Source of the DNA: Singulisphaera acidiphila DSM 18658
Lineage (GTDB): Bacteria > Planctomycetota > Planctomycetia > Isosphaerales > Isosphaeraceae
NCBI RefSeq assembly: GCF_000242455.2
Contig: NC_019892.1
Location: 6,086,744 to 6,150,743 of the forward strand
DNA length: 64,000 bases
Direction of reading: 5' to 3'
The position numbers were made by a program, and so were the translations under genes. Under the pieces are notes generated by a model, which searched no databases, was not told where the DNA came from, and saw only the letters and a program-made list of their open reading frames with translations. This document shows positions 46,386 through 54,094 of the stretch, one piece after another (the stretch's first letter is position 1; each line of letters begins with the position of its first letter).

Positions 46386-47581
46386 CGTTGACGCGGATGG
46401 CGACCCTGGCCTGGCTGAACCTGGTTCACGACAAGCGCCGACTGGCGGTGTCGATGGCCGGGGTCTCGTTCGCCGTCGTGCTCATGACGATGGAACTCGG
46501 ATTCCGGTTCGCCCTCCTGGACAGCATGGTCGAGATCGTTCGGCTCCTCGATACCGACCTCGTGATCGCCAGTAAGAGCAAGAGCACTCTGGTCACGAGT
46601 GCTCCCTTCAATCGGAGAATACTTCAGGATGCCTTGAGTGTGCGCGAGGTCGAGGAGGCATGTCCGCTCTATATCGAAACCCGTTTCTCGGCGCTGAGGA
46701 ACCCGAACAGCGATCGATCCACGGGTGACCGTTTAACCCGGAAGGCGACCGCCCGCAAGATCAGGGTTCTGGCCTATGACCCACGCGATCATCTCTTCTT
46801 TCTTCCCGAGGTCGAGTCGAAGACGGCGGAGCTCGAAGCGCCCGAGACCGCGCTCTATGACGAAAAGTCGAACCGCGCAATCGGACAGTTCACGGCCGGC
46901 CACGAGACGAGCCTGGCCCAGCGGTCCCTTCGGATTGTCGGGACGTTCCGGCTGGGAACTGACCTGGTCAATGACGGCAACTTGATCATGAGCAATCAGA
47001 ACTTTTTGAGATACTTCCCTGACCGGCGGTTTCGGGAGCCTGAGCTCCGGTCGGTCGAGCTGGGTCTGATCCGGCTTGCGCCGGGAGCGGATGGCGGCCA
47101 GGTGCGGCGTTGGCTCGAAGAGGAACTGGGCCCGCGTGGGGTCAATGTCTTCACCAAGGATCAGTTTTTGGCTCGTGAGCGGGAATTCTGGGACCTGCGG
47201 ACGCCGATTGGGACGATCTTCTCGGTGGGTGCCTTGCTGGGCCTGGTCGTGGGCGCGGTCATCTGCTACCAGATCCTTTCCAGCGAGATTGCTGACCATC
47301 TCGCCGAATATGCGACACTGAAGGCGATGGGCTACGCCAACCACTTGCTGGTGGCGGTGGTCATGGCGGAGGCTCTGGTCTTGGCGGTCGCTGGGTTCGT
47401 CCCCGGTCTGCTCATCAGTTTCGGGCTCTACCGCGGCCTCGCCTGGTACACGGGTCTGCTCATGAACCTCACGCCCGCCCGCGCTCTGCTCGTGCTCGGC
47501 CTGACCGTTGTCATGTGCCTCGGCTCAGGGGTGTTCGCGATGCGCAAGCTTCTTTCGGCTGATCCGGCGGGGCTCTTCTGA
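46382..47581 (+). CDS. DevC/MacB-like ABC exporter permease 2
   Basis: The 399-residue protein is a second permease of the same fold as the preceding one: N-terminal helix (about residues 20-45; LAVSMAGVSFAVVLMTMELG), periplasmic domain, then helices near TIFSVGALLGLVVGAVICYQ, ALVLAVAGFVPGLLISFGLY and LVLGLTVVMCLGSGVFA, with the coupling segment SSEIADHLAEYATLKAMGY. The two permeases share this segment but differ widely elsewhere, so they are diverged paralogues rather than a recent duplication. The start overlaps the previous stop (ATGA) and the stop overlaps the next start (TGATG), showing a tightly coupled operon. Confidence 0.88.
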   Translation: MTLTRMATLAWLNLVHDKRRLAVSMAGVSFAVVLMTMELGFRFALLDSMVEIVRLLDTDLVIASKSKSTLVTSAPFNRRILQDALSVREVEEACPLYIETRFSALRNPNSDRSTGDRLTRKATARKIRVLAYDPRDHLFFLPEVESKTAELEAPETALYDEKSNRAIGQFTAGHETSLAQRSLRIVGTFRLGTDLVNDGNLIMSNQNFLRYFPDRRFREPELRSVELGLIRLAPGADGGQVRRWLEEELGPRGVNVFTKDQFLAREREFWDLRTPIGTIFSVGALLGLVVGAVICYQILSSEIADHLAEYATLKAMGYANHLLVAVVMAEALVLAVAGFVPGLLISFGLYRGLAWYTGLLMNLTPARALLVLGLTVVMCLGSGVFAMRKLLSADPAGLF

Positions 47582-48888
47582 TGACGACTGACGACTCGGT
47601 CCAGGTCCGCGACGTCGATCATTACTTCCCCAGGGCGGGCGATGAACCGATCAAGATCCTCCACGGCAACAACCTCACCCTGAAGCGCGGCGAGATCGTG
47701 ATCATGGTGGGGCGAGCGGGGGCGGGTAAGACGACGCTGCTGACCCTCATCGGGGCCTTGCGCCGCGTTCAGCACGGCAAGCTCGAGGTACTGGGCCGAG
47801 AACTGGGTGCAATGAACAACCGGCAACTTGTCGAGGTTCGCCGGAGGATCGGGTTTATCTTCCAGCGACACAACCTGTTTGAATCCCTGACCGCTCGGCG
47901 GAACGTGGCCCTGGGCCAGGACTCGTCGGCGACGGGCCTTGCGGCTCGCTCCCAGCTCGACGAGATCCTTCACTGGGACGGAACGATTCGCGCCCTCTTC
48001 GAGAAGCGGCTGGCCGACCTCGAGCAGGGGCATGGTCCTGAAGTCGAGCGGCTTCGCGGCAAAAAGCTCGACGCGAAGCGAGCCGGCCTGAGGGCGTTCG
48101 TCGCCGACCGGGCCCGGATTCAGGGTCTGCTCAAAGAGGAACCGTTCAAGAACGACCTGCCCCGGAGCCTGCTCGCGCTGCTCGGGCTTCACGAACGTTG
48201 CGACAACAAACCGAATGCCTTGTCCGGAGGCCAGCGCCAGCGGGTCGCGATCGCCCGCGCCTTGGTCAATCGGCCCGACCTGATCCTGGCCGACGAGCCG
48301 ACCGCATCGCTCGACGAAGAGAACGGGCGCGTTGTGGCAACGATCCTCAAGGAGCATGCCAAGACGAACGGCTGTACGATCATGCTGGTGACCCACGACC
48401 CGCAAATCCTCGACATCGCCGATCGGATCGTCACGATGGAGGCTGGCCGAATCATCTCAGATATCGATATAAAACAGGCCATCGAGATCTGCGAGTTCCT
48501 CAAACAGTGTAATGTCTTCGCGAACCTCACGCCCGAGGAGTTGCGCGAGGTCGCCGACAAGATGATTCGAGAATCGTATCCGGCCGGAGCCCGAGTGATC
48601 GGGCAGGGGGAGCGCGGGGACAAGTTCTTCCTGATCAAGGAGGGGGAGGTCGAGGTCTTCGTCGACGGCGAATCGCCCGCGCACCGGGTCCGGGTTCTTG
48701 GCAAAGGGGACTTCTTCGGCGAGATGGCCCTGCTTCTCGATCAGCCGCGGTCGGCGACGGTCAAGGCGGTCGGCCCCGTCGAACTCTATGCACTCGGGAA
48801 GGAGGACTTCAACGCCGCAACCGAGGCGAGCCCGCCGTTCAAGGAGCAGGTCAGGCGGGTCTACCAATCCCCTTCGGCTTTCGGTTAA
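47581..48888 (+). CDS. ABC exporter ATPase fused to a cyclic-nucleotide-binding domain
   Basis: The 435-residue protein has a DevA/MacB-type ATPase: Walker A GRAGAGKT (G44-T51), Q-loop Q95 (FIFQRHNLF), signature LSGGQ (L214-Q218), Walker B with D238-E239 and the VTHDP switch His. About 119 residues lie between Q-loop and signature, roughly 65-70 more than usual; the extra part is charged and helical. A C-terminal Crp/PKA-type domain (about residues 300-430) shows the phosphate-binding cassette GDFFGEMALLLDQPRSATV with E381 and R390, the residues that hold the ribose and cyclic phosphate. Cyclic nucleotide could thus gate transport directly. Confidence 0.92.
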   Translation: MTTDDSVQVRDVDHYFPRAGDEPIKILHGNNLTLKRGEIVIMVGRAGAGKTTLLTLIGALRRVQHGKLEVLGRELGAMNNRQLVEVRRRIGFIFQRHNLFESLTARRNVALGQDSSATGLAARSQLDEILHWDGTIRALFEKRLADLEQGHGPEVERLRGKKLDAKRAGLRAFVADRARIQGLLKEEPFKNDLPRSLLALLGLHERCDNKPNALSGGQRQRVAIARALVNRPDLILADEPTASLDEENGRVVATILKEHAKTNGCTIMLVTHDPQILDIADRIVTMEAGRIISDIDIKQAIEICEFLKQCNVFANLTPEELREVADKMIRESYPAGARVIGQGERGDKFFLIKEGEVEVFVDGESPAHRVRVLGKGDFFGEMALLLDQPRSATVKAVGPVELYALGKEDFNAATEASPPFKEQVRRVYQSPSAFG

Positions 48889-48962
48889 TCATGTCTTTGA
48901 GCTTGCCGCGTATCCGTTGGGATTCCAAACGCGGAAGTTGTCCGTCACCCGAATCGGAACGA

Positions 48963-50297
48963 TCAGCCCGGGCCGGGAGCCGCCAGCAAGGGGCAGGCGG
49001 TTGGGCCGCAGCCGTCGATGAGGATTCCCTGGTGTTCGGCCAGGTGGCCTCGGGCGATGTTCCAGGCCATGACTTTCTCGATCAATGAGCCTTGCGCCTC
49101 GAACCGCCTCAGTTGCACGGTGGTTCGCTCGGGGAAGGTGCTGATCCCTCGTTCGGCCTTCGCTTTCAGCTCATCAAGGCGGCGGTCCCACCCGTCGACC
49201 TCTTCGCGGACCACTGCCACCTGTCGAAGTCGGGCCGCCACGATCATCACATCTTGGCGGATCTCCTCGGCGACGGATCGCTCGTGCTCGATCCGATAGG
49301 CCTGGAGCTGGCGGCAGAGTTCCTGAACCTCGCGGTCGCTGGCTTGCGGCCTCTTGAAGACGCTAATGAGCACTTTCCAACCGGTCAGCTCATCCTGGCT
49401 TGAGAGTTCGAGGAGTGCGTGGACCTGGCCGATGACCCTACGGACGATTGGGGCATTCTCTCGGTCGAGCGATTGACCGAGCCGTCGGAGCAGCAGCAAG
49501 CTGGGTCTGCGCTCCAGGCCGAGCACGACGGCCGCCGGCACATCGATAGGATCGGCGACGACGCTTTGCTCGACGACCGGCCAGATCCGCCAACGCTCAT
49601 CGGTTGGACCAAGCTGGAGCCGATGCTGGAGCTCGGCGTTGAGCCGTTCGATTGCGAGGTCGAGCTCGATGTTGCTGTTCAGGGTTGCGACCCGTTGGCG
49701 GCGGAGGATCTCGAAATCATCGCCGAGTTGCATCCCCTTCGCTTTCATCCGCTCGCCGGTGGCGAGGGTTTCCTCGATCTCGGCAAGGCTCTGTTTGAGG
49801 ACGTCGAGCCGCCCTTCGGATTCGGCCAGGTTGTAGAAGAGTTCGAGGGCCGCCCCGGCCGATCGGTTGCGCGCCTCGAGCGCTGCGTCACGCAACATCC
49901 CCTCTTGAACGAGCCTGGTTTGCTTGACCTCGTCGCACAGCGGCCCCGTCCCTTTCGCCTGCTCGAGACCCTGGTTCGCCTTCTGATCGAGCAGATTGCC
50001 GACGCTCGAGGCTCGGGCCGCGAGGCACAGGCAGTCGCGAGCCGAGAGTGCGCGGTAAGTCGAAACGGTGTTTCGCTCCCGGCTGAGGGACGTTTCCAGC
50101 GTTGCGAAGGGGGCGAGCCGGGTCAGGTCGAGGCTGATTTCACCGCGTTCCACGACGGGGGGGATGGCCAGGGTGGGCGCATCCCTGGGCAGGGGGCCAC
50201 AGCCACCGGGCCGGCGATGAGGGGGATGAGCGCAGCCGGATGCGATCAGGAGGAGCAGCGTCGCTCCTTTTCGGACAAGCCCTGATCCGTTCAGCAT
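48963..50297 (-). CDS. TolC-like outer-membrane lipoprotein
   Basis: The 444-residue protein has a lipoprotein signal ending in LLLLIASGC (lipid-bearing C22) and two long helical-hairpin repeats, as in outer-membrane efflux proteins: SAGAALELFYNLAESEGRL...ELDLAIERLNAELQHRL and a second with VAEEIRQDVMIVAARLRQVAVVREEV. This fits the trimeric channel partner of the adjacent exporter. It is convergent with the exporter operon, 74 bp from the ATPase stop. The frame is open far upstream, but AGGAGG lies 6 bases before the ATG at 50297 and the signal peptide starts there. Confidence 0.8.
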   Translation of the reverse strand: MLNGSGLVRKGATLLLLIASGCAHPPHRRPGGCGPLPRDAPTLAIPPVVERGEISLDLTRLAPFATLETSLSRERNTVSTYRALSARDCLCLAARASSVGNLLDQKANQGLEQAKGTGPLCDEVKQTRLVQEGMLRDAALEARNRSAGAALELFYNLAESEGRLDVLKQSLAEIEETLATGERMKAKGMQLGDDFEILRRQRVATLNSNIELDLAIERLNAELQHRLQLGPTDERWRIWPVVEQSVVADPIDVPAAVVLGLERRPSLLLLRRLGQSLDRENAPIVRRVIGQVHALLELSSQDELTGWKVLISVFKRPQASDREVQELCRQLQAYRIEHERSVAEEIRQDVMIVAARLRQVAVVREEVDGWDRRLDELKAKAERGISTFPERTTVQLRRFEAQGSLIEKVMAWNIARGHLAEHQGILIDGCGPTACPLLAAPGPG

Positions 50298-50513
50298 CCG
50301 TGAGCCTCCTGCTTCGCCCACACCGCGTCTTGTCCTTGTTTTTTCGTCACGCGGAGGTGTCGGGCTGAAGCGATTTTGTGGGGTTTGCGGATTGCAGGGA
50401 TTGGTTTGAGGGCGGGATGGTTCCCTTCGTTCTTTCACGGGAACGTTGAAGCAGGGGGGGATGATTGGATAATGAGGCGAACGGATTCGAGATCTTCGTC
50501 GGAGCGCTGAGCA

Positions 50514-51323
50514 ATGGATCTTCAACTCTCGGGACAGGTCGCCGTCGTCGTCGGGGGGGCGCGAGGGATGGGACGCGCCATTGCGGCGGCATTTCTCGCC
50601 GAAGGTTGCTCGGCCGTCATCCTGGATCGTGATTTCGAGGGCGAAGGCGAGGCTTTGGTGGGAAGCGAGGGGGGCTCCGCACGAAGCCTTTCGCTCGTTG
50701 CGGATGCAACCGACCTGGCCGCGATGCGCGGGGCCGAGGCGGAGATCCGCAGTCGATTGGGACGTTGCGACCACGTTGTCTATGCGGCTGCGGTCGGTTC
50801 CGGGAAATTCGGGATGCCGTTCTGGGGGCTCGAACCGGCCGACTGGGAGCAAGTCCTCCGGGTCAACTTGCTCGGGGCGGTCAACACCGCGCACGCGTTC
50901 GCCCCGAACTTGGCGGCGGCCCGCACGGGGACGCTCCTCTTTCTGGCGTCCGTGGCCGGGCAGATCGGGTCGCCGACTGACCCGCCCTATAGCGCCTCGA
51001 AGGCCGGCCTCATCAACTTTGCCCAGTGTGCGGCGAAGGACCTGGCCCCGTCCGGAGTCCGGGTCAACACGCTCTGCCCTGGCATGGTCAAGACGGCCTT
51101 GAACCGGTCGGTCTACGACGCCTGGGCCGCTCGGGTTCCGGAGGTGGAGCGGCTCTCCTATGAAGACTGGTCGGCCGAAAAGATCCGCCGGCTGGTGCCG
51201 TTGGGACGCTGGCAAGACGCGGATGACATCGCCGCGATGGCCGTCTTTCTCGCTTCAGCACGCGCCAAGAACATCACCGGTCAGACGATTAACGTCGACG
51301 GCGGCTATGTGATGCACTGGTGA
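50514..51323 (+). CDS. Short-chain dehydrogenase/reductase
   Basis: The 269-residue protein is a classical SDR: cofactor motif GGARGMGRAIAAAF near the N-terminus, a catalytic Ser in LFLASVAG, Y159 and K163 in YSASKAG, and the C-terminal NITGQTINVDGGY typical of the FabG-like group. It would oxidise or reduce an alcohol/carbonyl with NAD(P). The substrate cannot be named. GGAG lies upstream of the ATG. It is monocistronic, divergent from the TolC-like gene. Confidence 0.92.
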   Translation: MDLQLSGQVAVVVGGARGMGRAIAAAFLAEGCSAVILDRDFEGEGEALVGSEGGSARSLSLVADATDLAAMRGAEAEIRSRLGRCDHVVYAAAVGSGKFGMPFWGLEPADWEQVLRVNLLGAVNTAHAFAPNLAAARTGTLLFLASVAGQIGSPTDPPYSASKAGLINFAQCAAKDLAPSGVRVNTLCPGMVKTALNRSVYDAWAARVPEVERLSYEDWSAEKIRRLVPLGRWQDADDIAAMAVFLASARAKNITGQTINVDGGYVMHW

Positions 51324-51390
51324 ATGCGGTCCCTGCCGCCCTGGAATGAATCAGGGCGGTCCGATCTTTGCCGGGATGAGATCGATCCCT

Positions 51391-51684
51391 TTACGCCGTG
51401 ACCATCTGATCCCTTTGGGAATCGGAGTCCACTTCGCGCGAAAGGTTTTCGAGCCAGCGTGACAGCTCATTGGCGGAGCGGCGTGGCACCTGGCTCTGTA
51501 AGTCGTTGATACGCTTCGACAGCGCTCCCACTTCGAAGGGGTTCCGAGCCGAATCGTTGAGGATTCGCCTCGCCTCAATCGCGACGTCGCGCACCGAGGC
51601 TGCCAGAAGGGCCGGATCGGACGGATCTCTCTGCTTTGTCGCTATCGCCGAGTACGACCTAAATCTCAAGGCTTCTCCATCCAT
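51391..51684 (-). CDS. Small hypothetical helical protein
   Basis: The 97-residue product is hydrophilic and predicted to be mostly helical (ALSKRINDLQSQVPRRSANE, then ELSRWLENLSREVDSD). I recognise no family and no signal peptide. The ATG at 51684 has a strong GAAGGAG site 9 bases upstream, which supports a real gene and decides the start; a GTG 11 codons upstream is also in frame. It lies convergent to the SDR gene and divergent from the ABC-F gene. Confidence 0.55.
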   Translation of the reverse strand: MDGEALRFRSYSAIATKQRDPSDPALLAASVRDVAIEARRILNDSARNPFEVGALSKRINDLQSQVPRRSANELSRWLENLSREVDSDSQRDQMVTA

Positions 51685-51880
51685 CACCCGCGTCTCCTTC
51701 GAGAACTCGTTTCTCACGACGGTCCATGTCGCTCCGATTCATCGCTGCGGGAAGTGTACTGAATCGATAGTCCCGCAATCCTTTGATGTCAAATCGATGA
51801 TTCACTAATCCTTCATTCGCTCCGTCGCCAAAATTGTTCGGAAACCCGGCAAAATTTCCTGCCGTTCCTGCGCGCGAGAT

Positions 51881-51894
51881 CGCAAGATCTTGCG
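51881..51894. promoter_or_regulatory. 14-bp perfect palindrome overlapping a -35 box
   Basis: CGCAAGATCTTGCG is its own reverse complement. It overlaps the candidate -35 element TTGCGG, so a protein dimer bound there would block RNA polymerase. A role as an operator is inferred. Confidence 0.45.
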
Positions 51895-51918
51895 GCTGAC
51901 CAGGAATCGTTTTATAAT
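51890..51918 (+). promoter_or_regulatory. Candidate sigma-70 promoter of the ABC-F gene
   Basis: TTGCGG (51890-51895) and a perfect TATAAT (51913-51918) are separated by exactly 17 bp. Transcription would begin near 51925, leaving a leader of about 150 bases before the ATG at 52075, room for an attenuator as known for some ABC-F genes. Confidence 0.6.
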
Positions 51919-52074
51919 ACGTTGCCCCAATCCGGCAGTTCGTCCTCTGGCTTTTGGTTGAGGATGGGCTGGCCTGATTGAGCGGCCTTGCTTTCGCATC
52001 ATTCCTACCGGTTCAAGTGGACACACCTTGAGCTCGTTTCCCAACATCCCGCGACCCTCGAGATCTCCCACGTC

Positions 52075-53733
52075 ATGATACGCCTGATCGATGCGCAGAA
52101 GAATTTCGGCCGCCAGATCCTCTATGACGGCATCGACGCGTCCATCGTACGGGGCGAGCGGATCGGCCTGCTGGGGAAGAATGGCGCGGGCAAGTCGACC
52201 TTTTTCAAGATCTTGATGGGACAGGAGCACCTGGACGCGGGAAGCCTGAACCGGGACCGCAAAGGTTCAATCGGCTACCTGCCGCAGGAGATCCACCCGC
52301 TCAAGCACGGAACCGTCTTCGAGAACATGCTGGCCCACCTCGGCCCCTGGACCGAAGCCGATCTGAAGCTCAAGGAAGTCATGAAAGGCCTTGAGGACGG
52401 GGATCCGAAAGCACTCGCCGCGTATGACGACGCGATGGAGGCGTTCGACGTCGCCGGTGGTTATGAGATGGAAGCGCGGGCCAAGGCCATCTTGCTCGGT
52501 CTTGGGTTCTCCGTCGCTCAACTCGAGGCCCCTGTCAAGACGCTCTCCGGCGGTTGGGCGATGCGGTTGGCCTTGGGCGGCCTGCTCGCTTTCCAACATG
52601 ACCTCCTCTTGCTTGACGAACCGACGAACCACCTTGATTTGCTCAGCGTGAAGTGGTTCGAGGACTTTCTCCAGTCCTACCCGGGCGCGATCTTGATCAC
52701 CTGTCACGACCGTGACTTTCTCGACCGTGTGATCACGAAGACGTTCGAGCTCGATATGGGCAAGCTGCATGCCTACCCGGGCAACTACTCGGCGCACCTA
52801 CCGCAGAAGGAGCATCGGCTCGCGGTCCAGCAGGCCTCATTCGACGGCCAGCAGAAGAAACTGCGCCAGATGCAGGACTTCGTCGATCGGAACCGGGCCA
52901 ATGCCTCGACGGCTGCGCGGGCCCAGAGCCGGATGAAGGCCATCGAGAAGATGGATCGGATCGAGGCGCCTCAGACCGACACTTCGACGATGCGGATCAA
53001 GCTGCCGGAGCCCCCTCGGAGCGGCCAGGTCGTGGCCAAGCTGAGTAAGCTCGGGTTTTCCTACGCCGAGAAGAAGGTCTACGACGGCCTTGACCTTGAA
53101 ATCGACCGTGGCGATCGGGTTGTCCTGGTCGGTCCCAACGGCGCCGGCAAGACGACCTTGATGAAGCTGTTCGCCGGGCTTCTCGAACCCTCCAAGGGGG
53201 AGCGGATCCTGGGAACCAACGTCTTCCCGACCTACTTCGCTCAGCACCGGGTCGAGGCGCTCGACATGAAGGGGACCGTACTCGGGAGCCTCCGCTCGGT
53301 CCATCCGAGCGCCAGCGAGGGGGCCTTGCGGCACATGCTCGGCGCCTTCCTCTTCAGCGGCGAGACCGTCGAGAAACCGGTCGGAGCCCTCTCCGGTGGT
53401 GAGAAGACGCGGCTCTGCCTGGCCCGGATCCTGACCGTTGCTCATAACTTCATCATGATGGACGAGCCGACGAACCACCTCGATATCGCCAGCCGTGACA
53501 TCCTCGAAGAGGCGCTGCAAACGTATCAAGGAACGCTCTGCTTCATCTCCCACGATGAACACTTCATCCGGGCCGTTGCCAACAAGGTGATCGAGGTCGA
53601 TCACGGCAGCCTGACGGTCTACCCGTGTGACTACGAAAACTATCTCTATGTGAAAAGCAAGAAGATGGATGCGGATAGCCCGTTCGCCTTGCTCACACGA
53701 GGCGTCAAGCGACGTGATGCGTCGGTGGCCTGA
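52075..53733 (+). CDS. ABC-F family ATPase
   Basis: The 552-residue protein has two ABC ATPase domains without membrane segments: Walker A GKNGAGKST and GPNGAGKTT, signatures LSGGWAMR and LSGGEKTR, and Walker B regions with LLDEPTNHLD and MMDEPTNHLD. Between them is the ABC-F linker (about residues 240-300, DFVDRNRANASTAARAQSR). ABC-F proteins bind ribosomes and help with stalled translation or antibiotic protection. The ATG at 52075 places MIRLIDAQKNFG at the start as in the family; there is no strong ribosome site. A clear promoter with palindrome lies about 150 bp upstream. Confidence 0.93.
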   Translation: MIRLIDAQKNFGRQILYDGIDASIVRGERIGLLGKNGAGKSTFFKILMGQEHLDAGSLNRDRKGSIGYLPQEIHPLKHGTVFENMLAHLGPWTEADLKLKEVMKGLEDGDPKALAAYDDAMEAFDVAGGYEMEARAKAILLGLGFSVAQLEAPVKTLSGGWAMRLALGGLLAFQHDLLLLDEPTNHLDLLSVKWFEDFLQSYPGAILITCHDRDFLDRVITKTFELDMGKLHAYPGNYSAHLPQKEHRLAVQQASFDGQQKKLRQMQDFVDRNRANASTAARAQSRMKAIEKMDRIEAPQTDTSTMRIKLPEPPRSGQVVAKLSKLGFSYAEKKVYDGLDLEIDRGDRVVLVGPNGAGKTTLMKLFAGLLEPSKGERILGTNVFPTYFAQHRVEALDMKGTVLGSLRSVHPSASEGALRHMLGAFLFSGETVEKPVGALSGGEKTRLCLARILTVAHNFIMMDEPTNHLDIASRDILEEALQTYQGTLCFISHDEHFIRAVANKVIEVDHGSLTVYPCDYENYLYVKSKKMDADSPFALLTRGVKRRDASVA

Positions 53734-53846
53734 AGTTGTTCACGCGGCACACATGTAATCGATCTGAATCCGTGCTGATGGAGCGGATGGCAGCCGTAAC
53801 GGCCCTGGTTTGATCCAGGCCGGGCGGAACCTTCCGGAAGTGTCAC

Positions 53847-53925
53847 GAGCGAAAAAATGCAAGGCCCGGAACGGGCGGCCCAACCCCACTGGGCCACCTG
53901 TTCCGGGCCTTGCGTTTTTTCGCTC
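53847..53925. terminator. Very long bidirectional hairpin terminator
   Basis: A 26-bp nearly perfect inverted repeat (53847-53872 and 53900-53925, one mismatch) encloses a further inner stem (GGCCCA at 53877-53882 with TGGGCC at 53890-53895). One arm has AAAAAA and the other TTTTTT, so termination in both directions is possible. It ends the ABC-F transcript. Confidence 0.8.
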
Positions 53926-53990
53926 GGCCCCTTGGGGAGTGATTACTACATGTCTTCAAGACAAAAATGGGTTTGCGACGAAAAAATTCA

Positions 53991-54020
53991 TTGAAAGGCC
54001 AAAGACTCTTGTCGTAGAGT
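53991..54020 (+). promoter_or_regulatory. Candidate promoter of the DUF1559 gene
   Basis: TTGAAA and TAGAGT are separated by 18 bp and lie about 75 bp before the annotated start at 54095. The match is moderate. Confidence 0.35.
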
Positions 54021-54094
54021 GGCACGGCCGTACGGTTGCGGACGGCCCCAAAGGCTGATTTCGACCTCATATCGACCCCCCACGAGATGCGGCC

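Larger units (their letters stand above)
51685..52074. other. Divergent gap upstream of the ABC-F gene
   Basis: This 390-bp stretch has no supported gene beyond the small gene's leader. It contains the promoter and palindrome listed at 51881-51918. Confidence 0.35.
53734..54094. other. Gap between ABC-F and DUF1559 genes
   Basis: This 361-bp stretch has no supported gene. It contains the long hairpin at 53847-53925 and a candidate promoter at 53991-54020. Confidence 0.35.

Noticed and set aside
50298..51215. Upstream extension of the TolC-like frame by about 300 codons
   Set aside because: It overlaps the SDR gene in antisense, and the signal peptide with AGGAGG begins at 50297.
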